Positions 1-7,948 of a DNA stretch of 50,152 bases are shown here, in pieces. Numbering within the stretch: the first letter of the stretch is position 1; each line of letters opens with the position of its first letter. The notes beneath the pieces are model-generated. The model made no database searches. It was not told the origin of the DNA and saw only the letters and a program-made list of their open reading frames with translations. The DNA lies in NCBI GenBank assembly GCA_018663635.1, contig JABJPZ010000237.1, positions 1 through 50,152 on the forward strand, read 5' to 3'. This DNA is from Crocinitomicaceae bacterium. GTDB lineage: Bacteria > Bacteroidota > Bacteroidia > Flavobacteriales_D > Parvicellaceae. A program made the position numbers and the translations under genes.

Positions 1-1340
1 CACCCGGACATAAAGATTTTGCAGAAGATACTTTCAGGACATTAACAGCAGTAGACAGTGTTATTTTGGTGATAGATTGTGCTAGTGGCGTTGAGTCACA
101 AACCGAAAAGCTCATGGAGGTATGCAGGATGAGAAAAACACCTGTGATCGTTTTCATCAATAAAATGGATCGCGAAGGACGGGACGCATTTGACCTATTG
201 GATGAATTAGAAGACAAGTTAAGTATAAAAGTAAGACCCCTTTCCTGGCCTATTGGTATAGGAGAAACTTTTAAAGGGGTCTATAATATGCATCGTGGAA
301 ATTTAAATCTATTTGAAGGGAGCAAAACTAATATTGCTAAGGAAAATATTGAAATTGACAACTTACAATCTACTGTTCTAGACCAATATGTGGGAGAAGA
401 TTTTGCGAACGAATTACGAGAAGAAGTAGAACTGGTTAATGGTGTTTATAACGAGCTTGATGTCAGTCAATACCTAAGTGGCGAGGTAGCACCCGTGTTT
501 TTCGGATCCGCATTAAACAACTTTGGTGTACAAGAATTACTCAACACTTTTATTGAAATAGCACCAGAACCCAGAGGTAGAGAATCGGATGTTGGATTAA
601 TATCTCCAACTGACAATAAATTTTCGGGGTTTGTTTTCAAAATCCATGCTAATCTAGACCCAAAACACCGCGATAGAATTGCTTTTCTTAGAATAGTAAG
701 CGGCAAGTTCGAACGAAACAAATTCTACCAGCATTCCCGAGTTGAAAAAAAATTAAAATTCGCTAATCCTACGAGTTTTATGGCTCAAGATAAAAGTGTT
801 ATTGATGAAGCTTATCCCGGAGATGTTATTGGATTATATGACACCGGAAATTTTAAGATCGGTGATACCCTCACAGAAGGACCGTCTTTTCTTTTTAAAG
901 GAATACCAAGTTTTTCTCCAGAGATTTTTAAAGAGCTACAGAACAACGATCCGATGAAATCTAAACAGTTAGAAAAAGGAATCCAGCAGCTTACGGATGA
1001 GGGCGTTGCTCAACTTTTCATAAAACAACCCGGAAACAGAAAAATTGTTGGAACCGTTGGAGAACTTCAATTTGAAGTAATTCAATACCGTTTGAAGCAC
1101 GAATACAACGCTGAATGTACTTTTGTGCCAAAAAATTATTTTAAGGCCTGCTGGATGACAACAACTTCCGAGGAACAATTAGCTGAATTCTTGAAAAGAA
1201 AAGCAAGCTACATTGTTAGTGACAAGGATTCAAACCCTGTTTTTCTGGCAGAATCACCTTGGCTACTCAGCTCCGCGGAGGAAGATTTTCCTGAAATCAC
1301 ATTTCATAAAACTTCAGAATTCAAATTAGAGAAAAGCTGA
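1..1340 (+). CDS. prfC: Peptide chain release factor 3 (5'-truncated by window edge)
   Basis: RF3 is a translational GTPase that removes RF1/RF2 from the ribosome after termination. The reading frame is open from base 3 and enters in the G3 motif (PGHKDF, following the missing D-T). The G4 motif NKMD follows ([12 protein letters not shown]). About 445 residues are present, against roughly 530 for the family, so the P-loop and switch I lie outside the window. The TTG at 66 is an internal codon in the G domain, not a start. The middle and C-terminal parts match RF3 beta-barrel and RF3-C regions, for example [17 protein letters not shown]. The gene ends 44 bp before the next one on the same strand. 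Identification is firm. Confidence 0.96.
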   Translation, partial: PGHKDFAEDTFRTLTAVDSVILVIDCASGVESQTEKLMEVCRMRKTPVIVFINKMDREGRDAFDLLDELEDKLSIKVRPLSWPIGIGETFKGVYNMHRGNLNLFEGSKTNIAKENIEIDNLQSTVLDQYVGEDFANELREEVELVNGVYNELDVSQYLSGEVAPVFFGSALNNFGVQELLNTFIEIAPEPRGRESDVGLISPTDNKFSGFVFKIHANLDPKHRDRIAFLRIVSGKFERNKFYQHSRVEKKLKFANPTSFMAQDKSVIDEAYPGDVIGLYDTGNFKIGDTLTEGPSFLFKGIPSFSPEIFKELQNNDPMKSKQLEKGIQQLTDEGVAQLFIKQPGNRKIVGTVGELQFEVIQYRLKHEYNAECTFVPKNYFKACWMTTTSEEQLAEFLKRKASYIVSDKDSNPVFLAESPWLLSSAEEDFPEITFHKTSEFKLEKS

Positions 1341-1384
1341 TTTTTGGCTGAATTATTGTAGATTAAGAAAAAAGAGATTTTATA

Positions 1385-2005
1385 ATGCTCAAAACCTTTT
1401 TCTTCTTTCTTTTTAGTACACTCGCCATTAATGGAATGAGTCAAGACCATATTGATTGGACAGCAGGATGGGATCATAAAACACTGAATCAAGCAAGGAA
1501 TCTACCCTCTTCTAAAATGAATGAGGTTGAAGAAAATGTACTCTTTTATTGCAATCTTGCTCGAATGAATCCTAAGCTATTCCTAACAACTACACTCTCA
1601 CTGTATATCGAAGTAAGAGCGGTCAAAAATTCCTCCTATTTATCTTCCTTAAAACGTTTTTTGAAAAAATCTAAGAAGCTACCTCCTTTTATCGCAAATG
1701 ATTCTTTACATAAAGTTGCTGAAATCCATGCTGTGCACAGTGGTAAAAAAGGTACGATCGGACATCAGAATTACAGCAAAAGATTTAAATACGTAGAAGA
1801 CGTTTTTCCGACAAACGGAGAAAATTGTGACTATGGTAACCAGAAAGCAATTGATATTGTATTTAGCTGGCTAATCGACGAAGGAATTGCTAATCTAGGT
1901 CACAGAAAAAACGTTTTTGACAAAGAATTTAGTCATGCCGCCGTATCAATTGCTCCACACAAATCATATCAAGTCAATGCTGTTATGGCTTTTGGATCAC
2001 GCTAA
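1385..2005 (+). CDS. Secreted CAP (SCP/PR1-like) domain protein
   Basis: This 206-aa protein begins with a hydrophobic signal peptide (residues 1 to about 19, ending GMSQ) and then has one CAP/SCP fold. The family hallmarks seen in order are the helix with NLARMNPKLF, a first histidine in EIHAVHSG, GHQNYSKR, GENCDYG and LGHRKN. The His and Glu positions are those lining the CAP cavity. Bacterial CAP proteins are exported; their molecular role is mostly unknown, so no substrate can be given. It converges with the EF-hand gene, with only 8 bp between stops. Confidence 0.85.
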   Translation: MLKTFFFFLFSTLAINGMSQDHIDWTAGWDHKTLNQARNLPSSKMNEVEENVLFYCNLARMNPKLFLTTTLSLYIEVRAVKNSSYLSSLKRFLKKSKKLPPFIANDSLHKVAEIHAVHSGKKGTIGHQNYSKRFKYVEDVFPTNGENCDYGNQKAIDIVFSWLIDEGIANLGHRKNVFDKEFSHAAVSIAPHKSYQVNAVMAFGSR

Positions 2006-2013
2006 TGCCATCA

Positions 2014-2991
2014 TTACCAATCTTGCTCAAAAAAATAATTTACAAGCCCATTTATTTGACTCACTTTTAAGGTACTGTCCTCATCAAAGAATGAATTGAC
2101 AGCCTCATCAATTTCTCCTTTTGTGATTTCTCCATTATTATCTATGTCAAAAGCTAAATATTCTGCGGGAATTGAAGACATATTCGCTGCAACCTCTGTC
2201 TCTGTTTTCGACTTCTCAGCAATCACTACTTGAACCAATTGATCATATTCATAATTCATGTCAGCCACTTTTACACCCGTTTCCGTATAGGACTCAAAGT
2301 GGCCGTGCTTGCAATACGTTTCTGTTTTCGGATCAAAAATATAATGTCTTTTATTTTTAATTGTTCCACTAGTATAATTTTCAGCTATTTCATAAATTAA
2401 AGAATCTTCATCAATCAATTCTGTATATTTCAATGGAAATCCTTCCTCATCATTCCATTGTTCCATTTTTAAATACCCCACATCCGAAATTTCCAGCAAA
2501 TATTTTAGTCTACCGCTGTAATGGTACTTTTCATGTAACATTATGAACCCATCATCAAATACCCTGCGTTCCCTTATTTCTCCAAAAATGTAATAGCTAG
2601 TAAAGAGTTTTGGCTTCCCTTTCTTCACCTTCAGTTCTCGCTCAACTTGGTCATTAGGATAATAATTTCTGTATTTAATTAAGGAACCATCTTCGTACAC
2701 TCCTCGATGTAAAACTTTTCCATTAGAATAGTAATCCACTTGTTCCTTATTAGCCAAATGATTGAAAACATCCTTCCTTAAGTTAACCTGCCCCGTTATA
2801 CCAGGACAATATTGATCGTAAATAACTATGCCATCAGTAGCATCTTCCAATTCTTCTAAGTCATACTGGAAAAGGAAATCCAACTCCAATACCGTGCGAA
2901 TAGAATCTTGCCCAGACACAGACCATGCTGTTAGCATTAATACAATGACTAAGGCTGATTTACTATGGAATGGATGGTTAGAAATTATCAT
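2014..2991 (-). CDS. Secreted protein with a C-terminal EF-hand
   Basis: This 325-aa protein has a signal peptide at residues 1-28, ending SVSGQ. The central part is a run of short beta-rich segments with YYSNGKV, YYPNDQVE and HYSGRLK, resembling toxin-antitoxin-YwqK/MORN-type repeats. The C-terminus holds one canonical EF-hand loop, D282-I-D-N-N-G-E-I-T-K-G-E293, which should bind calcium. A second helix-loop segment near FFDEDSTLKVSQI may be the degenerate partner. An EF-hand followed by a FFEQ-type tail is familiar from Bacteroidota exported proteins. The function is unknown; a structural, calcium-stabilised envelope protein is an inference. It is transcribed alone, toward the CAP gene. 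Confidence 0.75.
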   Translation of the reverse strand: MIISNHPFHSKSALVIVLMLTAWSVSGQDSIRTVLELDFLFQYDLEELEDATDGIVIYDQYCPGITGQVNLRKDVFNHLANKEQVDYYSNGKVLHRGVYEDGSLIKYRNYYPNDQVERELKVKKGKPKLFTSYYIFGEIRERRVFDDGFIMLHEKYHYSGRLKYLLEISDVGYLKMEQWNDEEGFPLKYTELIDEDSLIYEIAENYTSGTIKNKRHYIFDPKTETYCKHGHFESYTETGVKVADMNYEYDQLVQVVIAEKSKTETEVAANMSSIPAEYLAFDIDNNGEITKGEIDEAVNSFFDEDSTLKVSQINGLVNYFFEQDW

Positions 2992-3186
2992 TTCATTAGT
3001 TAGTTGTTTTAATCTAAGTGCAAATTCCTGCTACTCACTGCACAACCGCAAATGTTTACGCCATAAAAAACGAAAAGTTTCTTTAGAAATTCAATCTGAA
3101 TTGTGGAAATAGAGCACACAGTAAATTAACTTAGAAAATATTTCAGAAAGAAAAGCGTTTAGCGTCATTAGAACCAATGGTTATAT

Positions 3187-3194
3187 TATTTTTG
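3187..3194 (+). promoter_or_regulatory. Bacteroidota -7 box TATTTTTG
   Basis: Exact match to the Bacteroidota promoter element TAnnTTTG, 18 bp before the ATG at 3213. The expected transcription start is around 3200. I saw no clear -33 TTG, so this rests on the -7 box and its position. Confidence 0.4.
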
Positions 3195-3212
3195 AAGCAT
3201 TAAATATAAATT

Positions 3213-4028
3213 ATGAATAAGCTGTATTTATTTCTATTGACGCTGCCGTGCTTCGGAAATGCTTTTGGTCAGGCAACCACGGTTATTTTTGAAGATTTTC
3301 AAGGAGCATTCCCTTCTGATTGGTCGCTAATCAATAATGATGGGCTTTCGCCAGAAGCCAGTGTTGACTTCATCAATGATGCCTGGGTAGTAACAGAAGA
3401 TTTGGATAACATTGGTTCAGGAGATTCTGTACTTACCAGTACCTCATGGTACGACCCGGTAGGAACATCTGACGACTGGTTAATTTCTCCACCGATTACC
3501 CTGGGATCATTCGGAAACAAACTCTCCTTTAAGGCAAAATCCTATGATGGCAGTTATCCTGATGGGTTTCAAGTTTTTGCTTCTACCCATAATTTAATCG
3601 ATAGTTTTTTTCAACAAGATACTTTACTGAATATTCCTGCACAATCACCTGAATGGACGAGCTATTTCATTTCACTTGATTCATTTGATTTGGCTGACCA
3701 AACTATATACCTCGCTTTCAGAAACAACTCTTCTGACCAATACTTGTTAAGTCTAGACAGTATTTATGTTGGTATTGAACACCCCGTAAGTATTCCAATA
3801 AATGATGCACAGGTTATCACCCATATTTTTCCCAATCCCGCTACAAGCACTATCCGAATTGAGACAATTGCAAAAATAGTTAGTGTAAAAATATTTACCA
3901 CAGAAGGCAGACATCTAAGAACCTACACTAGCAATGTAATTAATGTTTCAGAAATCAATGAAGGTCAGTACTTTATGTCAATAACAACAAACGAAGGACA
4001 GGTAATTAAAAAATTTATTAAATACTAG
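3213..4028 (+). CDS. Choice-of-anchor J protein with T9SS type A sorting domain
   Basis: This 271-aa secreted protein has a signal peptide at residues 1-20, ending FGQA. A jelly-roll domain of the cleaved-adhesin/choice-of-anchor J type follows (about 23-190), with VIFEDFQGAFPSDW at its start, then DDWLISPPI and YLAFRNNS. The last 75 residues form a T9SS type A sorting domain: IFPNPATSTIRIE, then the terminal strand GQVIKKFIKY. It is therefore predicted to cross the outer membrane by type IX secretion and end up attached to the cell surface. A -7 promoter box lies just upstream. The ligand is unknown. Confidence 0.85.
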   Translation: MNKLYLFLLTLPCFGNAFGQATTVIFEDFQGAFPSDWSLINNDGLSPEASVDFINDAWVVTEDLDNIGSGDSVLTSTSWYDPVGTSDDWLISPPITLGSFGNKLSFKAKSYDGSYPDGFQVFASTHNLIDSFFQQDTLLNIPAQSPEWTSYFISLDSFDLADQTIYLAFRNNSSDQYLLSLDSIYVGIEHPVSIPINDAQVITHIFPNPATSTIRIETIAKIVSVKIFTTEGRHLRTYTSNVINVSEINEGQYFMSITTNEGQVIKKFIKY

Positions 4029-4166
4029 ATTATTGAAGCCTCTCTCCTGAAAAGTACATGCTATAAAAGACCTATTATAATTCTACTTATTGGATAAATA
4101 ATTGTAGCTAGTTACAATATTATCTCTCAAATACTTTAGTATTTTAGTTTAAAATTACTCAGTGAC

Positions 4167-5087
4167 ATGCAAAATGAAATAATCATATACGGAATAGAAG
4201 CGCTTTTTGGAATCATTTTAATAATTAAAACCTTTATGATAATTCCAGAAAGGCAGTCATGGGTTATCCAAAGGCTGGGAAAGTACAACCGAATCTCTGA
4301 TGCTGGGCTAAAATTGAAAATTCCATTTATTGAGTCGATCGTATCGAAGGAGAACTTAAAGATTCAACAATTAGACGTTAACGTTGAAACTAAAACATTA
4401 GATAATGTATTTGTTGAATTAAAGATTTCCGTACAGTACAGAATTATTAAATCTAAAGTTTACGAAGCATTTTACGAGTTAGAAGATCCACACGGTCAAG
4501 TAGCAGCATATATTTTTGACGAAGTACGAGCTGAAGTACCAAAACTGAAACTGGATGATGTTTTTTCTAAAAAAGAAGACATAGCCATTGCTGTGCGGGA
4601 CAACATATCGGAACAAATGCAAAAATATGGGTATAAAATAGTAAAGACATTAATTACAGATATTGCTCCCGACGAATTAGTCAAAATTTCTATGAACAGA
4701 ATAAATGCCGCGATGCGTGACAAGGAAGCGGCTGTTCAAGAAGCAGAAGCAGAAAAAATTACCATTGTTAAACGCGCGGAAGCGGAAGCAGATAGCAAAA
4801 GATTGTCCGGAGAAGGAATTGCGCAGCAAAGATTGGCGATTGTCCGTGGATTTAAAGAATCAGTAGAAGATTTTCAACAAGCCCTCCAAGAAGTTGATCC
4901 TCAAGAAATTATGCAGTTTGTATTAATGACACAGTACTTTGACACATTAACTTCAATAGGGTCGAATAGCACCAATAACACCATCATGGTTCCTCATACT
5001 CCAGGAGGCATGAAAGACTTTCAGCAGCAAATAATTGACGGTACCATCATTGGAAAAAAGTTAGCCGGTAACAAAGAGACTCAATAA
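4167..5087 (+). CDS. SPFH/band-7 domain membrane protein (stomatin-like)
   Basis: This 306-aa protein has one N-terminal membrane segment (about residues 5-27), then PERQSWVIQRLGKY, the start of an SPFH (stomatin/prohibitin/flotillin/HflK-C) domain. The domain runs to about residue 190 and contains VELKISVQYRI and DEVRAEVPKL. A charged coiled-coil follows, with AAVQEAEAEKITIVKRAEAEA, then a short oligomerisation tail. The pattern is closest to the stomatin/hypersensitive-response branch. Such proteins form large ring or cage assemblies that organise membrane microdomains or proteases. No NfeD or FtsH partner lies beside it. The gene is single, and a 325-bp non-coding stretch follows. Confidence 0.88.
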   Translation: MQNEIIIYGIEALFGIILIIKTFMIIPERQSWVIQRLGKYNRISDAGLKLKIPFIESIVSKENLKIQQLDVNVETKTLDNVFVELKISVQYRIIKSKVYEAFYELEDPHGQVAAYIFDEVRAEVPKLKLDDVFSKKEDIAIAVRDNISEQMQKYGYKIVKTLITDIAPDELVKISMNRINAAMRDKEAAVQEAEAEKITIVKRAEAEADSKRLSGEGIAQQRLAIVRGFKESVEDFQQALQEVDPQEIMQFVLMTQYFDTLTSIGSNSTNNTIMVPHTPGGMKDFQQQIIDGTIIGKKLAGNKETQ

Positions 5088-5092
5088 CTTTT
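5085..5092 (+). promoter_or_regulatory. Possible -7 box (TAACTTTT) for the downstream RNA candidate
   Basis: Matches TAnnTTTG except in the last base. It lies at the very end of the SPFH gene, 14 bp before the base-paired element at 5106. A start near 5099 would fit an RNA beginning at the closing stem. Weak evidence. Confidence 0.2.
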
Positions 5093-5412
5093 ATTAAATA
5101 AAAAACCCACATGGCGTAGAAGTTTATTAAACCTCTAAAGACACTTATGAGAACGCAGATTGAGTTCTGTAATCCGCCTGGAATCAAAAAGAAACAGCGG
5201 CACGCCATAATTCAAACAATTAATTCCCAATATAAAAAACGTTAGGTTTAAATACTGGCCATGTGGGTCGGCTTGCACCTGGACTCAGATATAACAAAAG
5301 TTATTCGATTCCTTCTACTAAATTAAGATTTCTTAACTAATATTGCAATCACTATCTAACCTAAATTCTTAATTTCAAGAAATTATTGTACTAAACTCAT
5401 AATATATTAGCT
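5088..5412. other. 325-bp gene-free region between SPFH and carbonic anhydrase genes
   Basis: No credible coding sequence is seen here. It contains the structured RNA candidate (5106-5267). A small inverted repeat, ATAAC-AAAA-GTTAT, follows at 5291-5304 and might end that RNA, although no U-run follows it. The AT-rich part from 5305 presumably carries the carbonic anhydrase promoter; no TAnnTTTG box was found there. Confidence 0.6.
5106..5267 (+). ncRNA. Structured RNA candidate (possibly 6S-like), about 162 nt
   Basis: The sequence folds on itself with long perfect stems. CCCACATGGC (5106-5115) pairs with GCCATGTGGG (5258-5267), 10 bp. AGT/ACT pairs next (5121-5123 with 5254-5256), then TTAAACCT (5127-5134) with AGGTTTAA (5244-5251), 8 bp. 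Inside are smaller hairpins: AGAAC/GTTCT (5150-5168) and CCGC/GCGG (5174-5200). A competing 7-bp pairing, ATGGCGT (5111-5117) with ACGCCAT (5202-5208), would open the closing stem. A closed, end-to-end paired RNA of 160-190 nt recalls 6S RNA. It could also be a cis-regulatory leader of the carbonic anhydrase gene 145 bp downstream. The strand is inferred from the neighbouring genes. The family was not identified by motif. Confidence 0.5.
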
Positions 5413-6012
5413 ATGGCAGCAAGACACTCAATTTCCTCAGACGAAGGAATGCAAAAATTAAAAGAAGGTAACGGTCGATACGTGGAAGACAAGATTCTTA
5501 AACCCAGTATTAATTCTCTTCAACGTTATGAATTAACAACCGGACAGAATCCATTCGCTATCATTTTAAATTGTGCCGACTCAAGAGTAGTACCTGAGCT
5601 TATTTTTGACAGAGGAATTGGAGATCTATTTGTTATCAGAGTCGCAGGCAACATTGCTAATCCCTCTTCAATTGCCAGTATTGAGTACGCTGTTGAACAC
5701 ATTGGCACTAATTTAATCGTTGTACTCGGACACGAATCATGTGGTGCGGTTGGCGCAGCAATTGCGAGCTATCCGGACGGTGACAATGGCCCTAATTTAA
5801 ACCATTTGATTAGCTTCATTAACCCTGCAGTAAAAGCAAAACCAGGCGCTCCTATTAAGGAGGTGGTAGAATGCAATGCAGCAATTAATGCAACGGCTCT
5901 TATTTCTAACTCTGATATCATTCGCAAATACGTAGATTCTGGGGATTTAAAAGTGGTACCTGCCTACTACGGCTTTACTTCAGGAAAAGTTGACTTCCTA
6001 AACGAAAAATAA
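5413..6012 (+). CDS. Beta-class carbonic anhydrase
   Basis: Catalyses reversible hydration of CO2 to bicarbonate in the cytoplasm. The 199-aa length and motifs are typical of beta carbonic anhydrases. The zinc ligands are C54 (in CADSR), H107 and C110 (in GHESCGAV). D56 and R58 form the catalytic dyad. The motifs RVAGNIA and SIEYAVEHIG are also present. There is no signal peptide, so it is cytosolic and likely supplies bicarbonate for carboxylations and pH balance. An ABC ATPase begins 5 bp after the stop, so the three genes 5413-7825 probably form one transcript. Confidence 0.95.
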   Translation: MAARHSISSDEGMQKLKEGNGRYVEDKILKPSINSLQRYELTTGQNPFAIILNCADSRVVPELIFDRGIGDLFVIRVAGNIANPSSIASIEYAVEHIGTNLIVVLGHESCGAVGAAIASYPDGDNGPNLNHLISFINPAVKAKPGAPIKEVVECNAAINATALISNSDIIRKYVDSGDLKVVPAYYGFTSGKVDFLNEK

Positions 6013-6017
6013 ATTGG

Positions 6018-6659
6018 TTGAGAATAGAATTTAATAACGTAATTCCCACACCATTAAATGACCAAACTTACTTTACTGAAAGTGCGTGGGGCAAGAAAAT
6101 TGAATTAAACACAGACAAAACCTACCTTTTAACCTCAGAAAGTGGAAAAGGAAAATCTTCATTTATTTCGTTTTTATATGGATCGCGAACAGATTATACT
6201 GGGGAAATAAAATTGAATGGTAAACGCTGGGAAGAGTATAGCCTGAATGAACGCTCTGAATTAAGAAGTAAAACCTTAAGCTATTTACCTCAAGATATTT
6301 TATTATTTCCTCAGCTAACACTCCTTGAGAACTTAATAATTAAAAATAATCTAACCCATTCAAAAAGTGAACAAGAATTAAAACAACACATTGATACACT
6401 AGGGCTTTCATCCCAAATTAATCAAAAAGCAGCAACATTATCTAAAGGTCAACAGCAACGCGTCGGAATATTAAGAGCACTTTTACAACCATTTGAATTT
6501 GTTCTACTTGATGAGCCTTTTAGCCACCTTGACCTAACCAATATTGAAATTGCAATAGAGCTAATTGAGGATGTATGTAGCCAAAATAAGGCAGGCTATT
6601 TAATTTCCACTCTGGGCCCAAAGCACGGGCTAACTGTTAGCGACACAATTTATTTATGA
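6018..6659 (+). CDS. ABC transporter ATP-binding protein
   Basis: This 213-aa nucleotide-binding subunit is sized like LolD/MacB/FtsE ATPases. Motifs in order are Walker A at residues 40-48 (SESGKGKSS; the usual first Gly is Ser), Q-loop Q92, signature LSKGQQQR (from 141) and Walker B FVLLDEP (161-167) with a D-loop SHLD. The H-switch region reads LISTLGPKHG, where the expected His after the strand is Leu unless the later His serves. Only a TTG start (6018) fits; no in-frame ATG precedes the fold. It overlaps the permease gene by 4 bp (ATGA), so the two are translationally coupled. Substrate unknown. Confidence 0.85.
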   Translation: MRIEFNNVIPTPLNDQTYFTESAWGKKIELNTDKTYLLTSESGKGKSSFISFLYGSRTDYTGEIKLNGKRWEEYSLNERSELRSKTLSYLPQDILLFPQLTLLENLIIKNNLTHSKSEQELKQHIDTLGLSSQINQKAATLSKGQQQRVGILRALLQPFEFVLLDEPFSHLDLTNIEIAIELIEDVCSQNKAGYLISTLGPKHGLTVSDTIYL

Positions 6660-7825
6660 TTGGTAAATTGATATTTAGTAATGGTAAAAGCGGGCAGCTT
6701 ACATTCTCTGTCGCAGGCTCCATTATTGGTCTGGCAATCATGTTGTTGTCCATCCAGCTTTATTTGGACATCACCACAATTCTTCGCACACCCGCCATCT
6801 CAGGAACAGACTTTCTGGTAATCAACAAAGAAGTAAACATGCTTGCTGATGGTAATTTTAATCAATCAGAGCTTGAGAATCTGAAGCAACAAGAATTTGT
6901 AATTGATGCTGCTCCTGTTTTTGGAAATAATTTTCAGTCACTTGTTGTAGCTGAAGTAGGACCACAATCTTCCTTTAATACACTAATGCCATTGATTACA
7001 GTTCCCAACGAGTTCATAGACAATTTACCTCCAAAATTCAAATGGAAGATTGGTGACAATGAAGTTCCTGTTATTGTACCTACCTCCTTTTTTAACTCCT
7101 ATAATTTTGGCATAGCCGAAGCAGCCAGATCCCCTAAAGTGACAAAAGAACTTATTTCTCACATCAAGCCAAAATTGAAAATTGGAAATGCAACCTGGTA
7201 TAATGTCCGAATAGCAGCTTTCTCCGATCGTTTTTCTGATGGTGTAATTGTTCCAGAAAGCTTCATGAATTACAATAATAATAAGTTCGGAATAGGCGAA
7301 AAAAACAAAATAAATCGCATTGTTATTAGTACATCTAATTCAAAAAACCCGTCGTTAGCCAATTACTTGTCAGATCATTTATACGAAACAAATTCTGATA
7401 AGATTAACGGAGGCAAAGTAACCGAGATCATGAATGTTTTACTTCCAATCATTGTAATCATTTCATTAGTAATTATCCTTCTTTCTTTATTGACTTTCAT
7501 CCAAAATGCCCAATTACTATTATCAAATTCCGATTATGAAATTAAGTTGTTGGGCTTAATCGGATACTCTTTTAGCTTCGTTAGTGCTGCAGTAATGCAG
7601 AATTTCAACAAACTATTCGGGCTAATAACATTGAGTACCATTCCTATAGTAATTGCAGTTAAATACTACATATCATCCATCTTTAACCATGAACTAGGAA
7701 TCGACATTGGAATTGGACTAAGCTGGACTACGTTAGTAATTGGTCTTTGTGTTTACACCTGTTTCTACCTGGTTCAATTTATAATTATAAGATCAACAGT
7801 GAAAAACCTGGTCCGATCATCCTAA
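6656..7825 (+). CDS. FtsX/MacB-type ABC transporter permease
   Basis: This 389-aa membrane protein has one N-terminal membrane segment (about 17-40). A large extracytoplasmic domain follows (about 45-255), with PVIVPTSFFNSYNFG resembling the MacB periplasmic core. Three C-terminal segments follow (about 260-290, 305-335, 350-380). This one-plus-three topology is that of FtsX/LolC/MacB mechanotransmission exporters, which act on envelope substrates such as lipoproteins, peptides or hydrolase activators rather than moving solutes through a pore. It overlaps its ATPase by 4 bp. The sequence is too divergent to name a substrate. Confidence 0.75.
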   Translation: MIGKLIFSNGKSGQLTFSVAGSIIGLAIMLLSIQLYLDITTILRTPAISGTDFLVINKEVNMLADGNFNQSELENLKQQEFVIDAAPVFGNNFQSLVVAEVGPQSSFNTLMPLITVPNEFIDNLPPKFKWKIGDNEVPVIVPTSFFNSYNFGIAEAARSPKVTKELISHIKPKLKIGNATWYNVRIAAFSDRFSDGVIVPESFMNYNNNKFGIGEKNKINRIVISTSNSKNPSLANYLSDHLYETNSDKINGGKVTEIMNVLLPIIVIISLVIILLSLLTFIQNAQLLLSNSDYEIKLLGLIGYSFSFVSAAVMQNFNKLFGLITLSTIPIVIAVKYYISSIFNHELGIDIGIGLSWTTLVIGLCVYTCFYLVQFIIIRSTVKNLVRSS

Positions 7826-7830
7826 AAATA

Positions 7831-7866
7831 TCAAGATTAAATACTTAAATTTTTGTTAAATCTTGA
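7831..7866. repeat. Inverted repeat TCAAGATT...AATCTTGA
   Basis: Perfect 8-bp arms (7831-7838 and 7859-7866) lie around a 20-base AT-rich spacer, between the permease stop and the next promoter. No T-run follows, so a classical terminator is doubtful. It may be an operator or a weak hairpin. Confidence 0.35.
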
Positions 7867-7895
7867 CCATATGCGTTCAATTTGGGCTGCTTTCT

Positions 7896-7903
7896 TAAAT
7901 TTG
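7896..7903 (+). promoter_or_regulatory. -7 box TAAATTTG before the thioredoxin-like gene
   Basis: Exact TAnnTTTG match, 45 bp upstream of the ATG at 7949, giving a predicted leader of about 38 nt. No convincing -33 TTG at the standard spacing. Confidence 0.4.
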
Positions 7904-7948
7904 GTTCGTTATTTGAAATGGTACCTTTAATTAACAATCGAAAACAAC

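Noticed and set aside
66-1340. TTG at 66 as the start of a short GTPase gene
   Set aside because: The frame continues upstream through PGHKDF of the RF3 G domain, so the codon is internal and the gene is cut by the window edge.
5106-5267. tmRNA, SRP RNA or RNase P RNA identity for the structured element
   Set aside because: No tRNA-like ends or tag frame, no SRP tetraloop region, no RNase P core motifs, and the length is unsuitable for tmRNA or RNase P.
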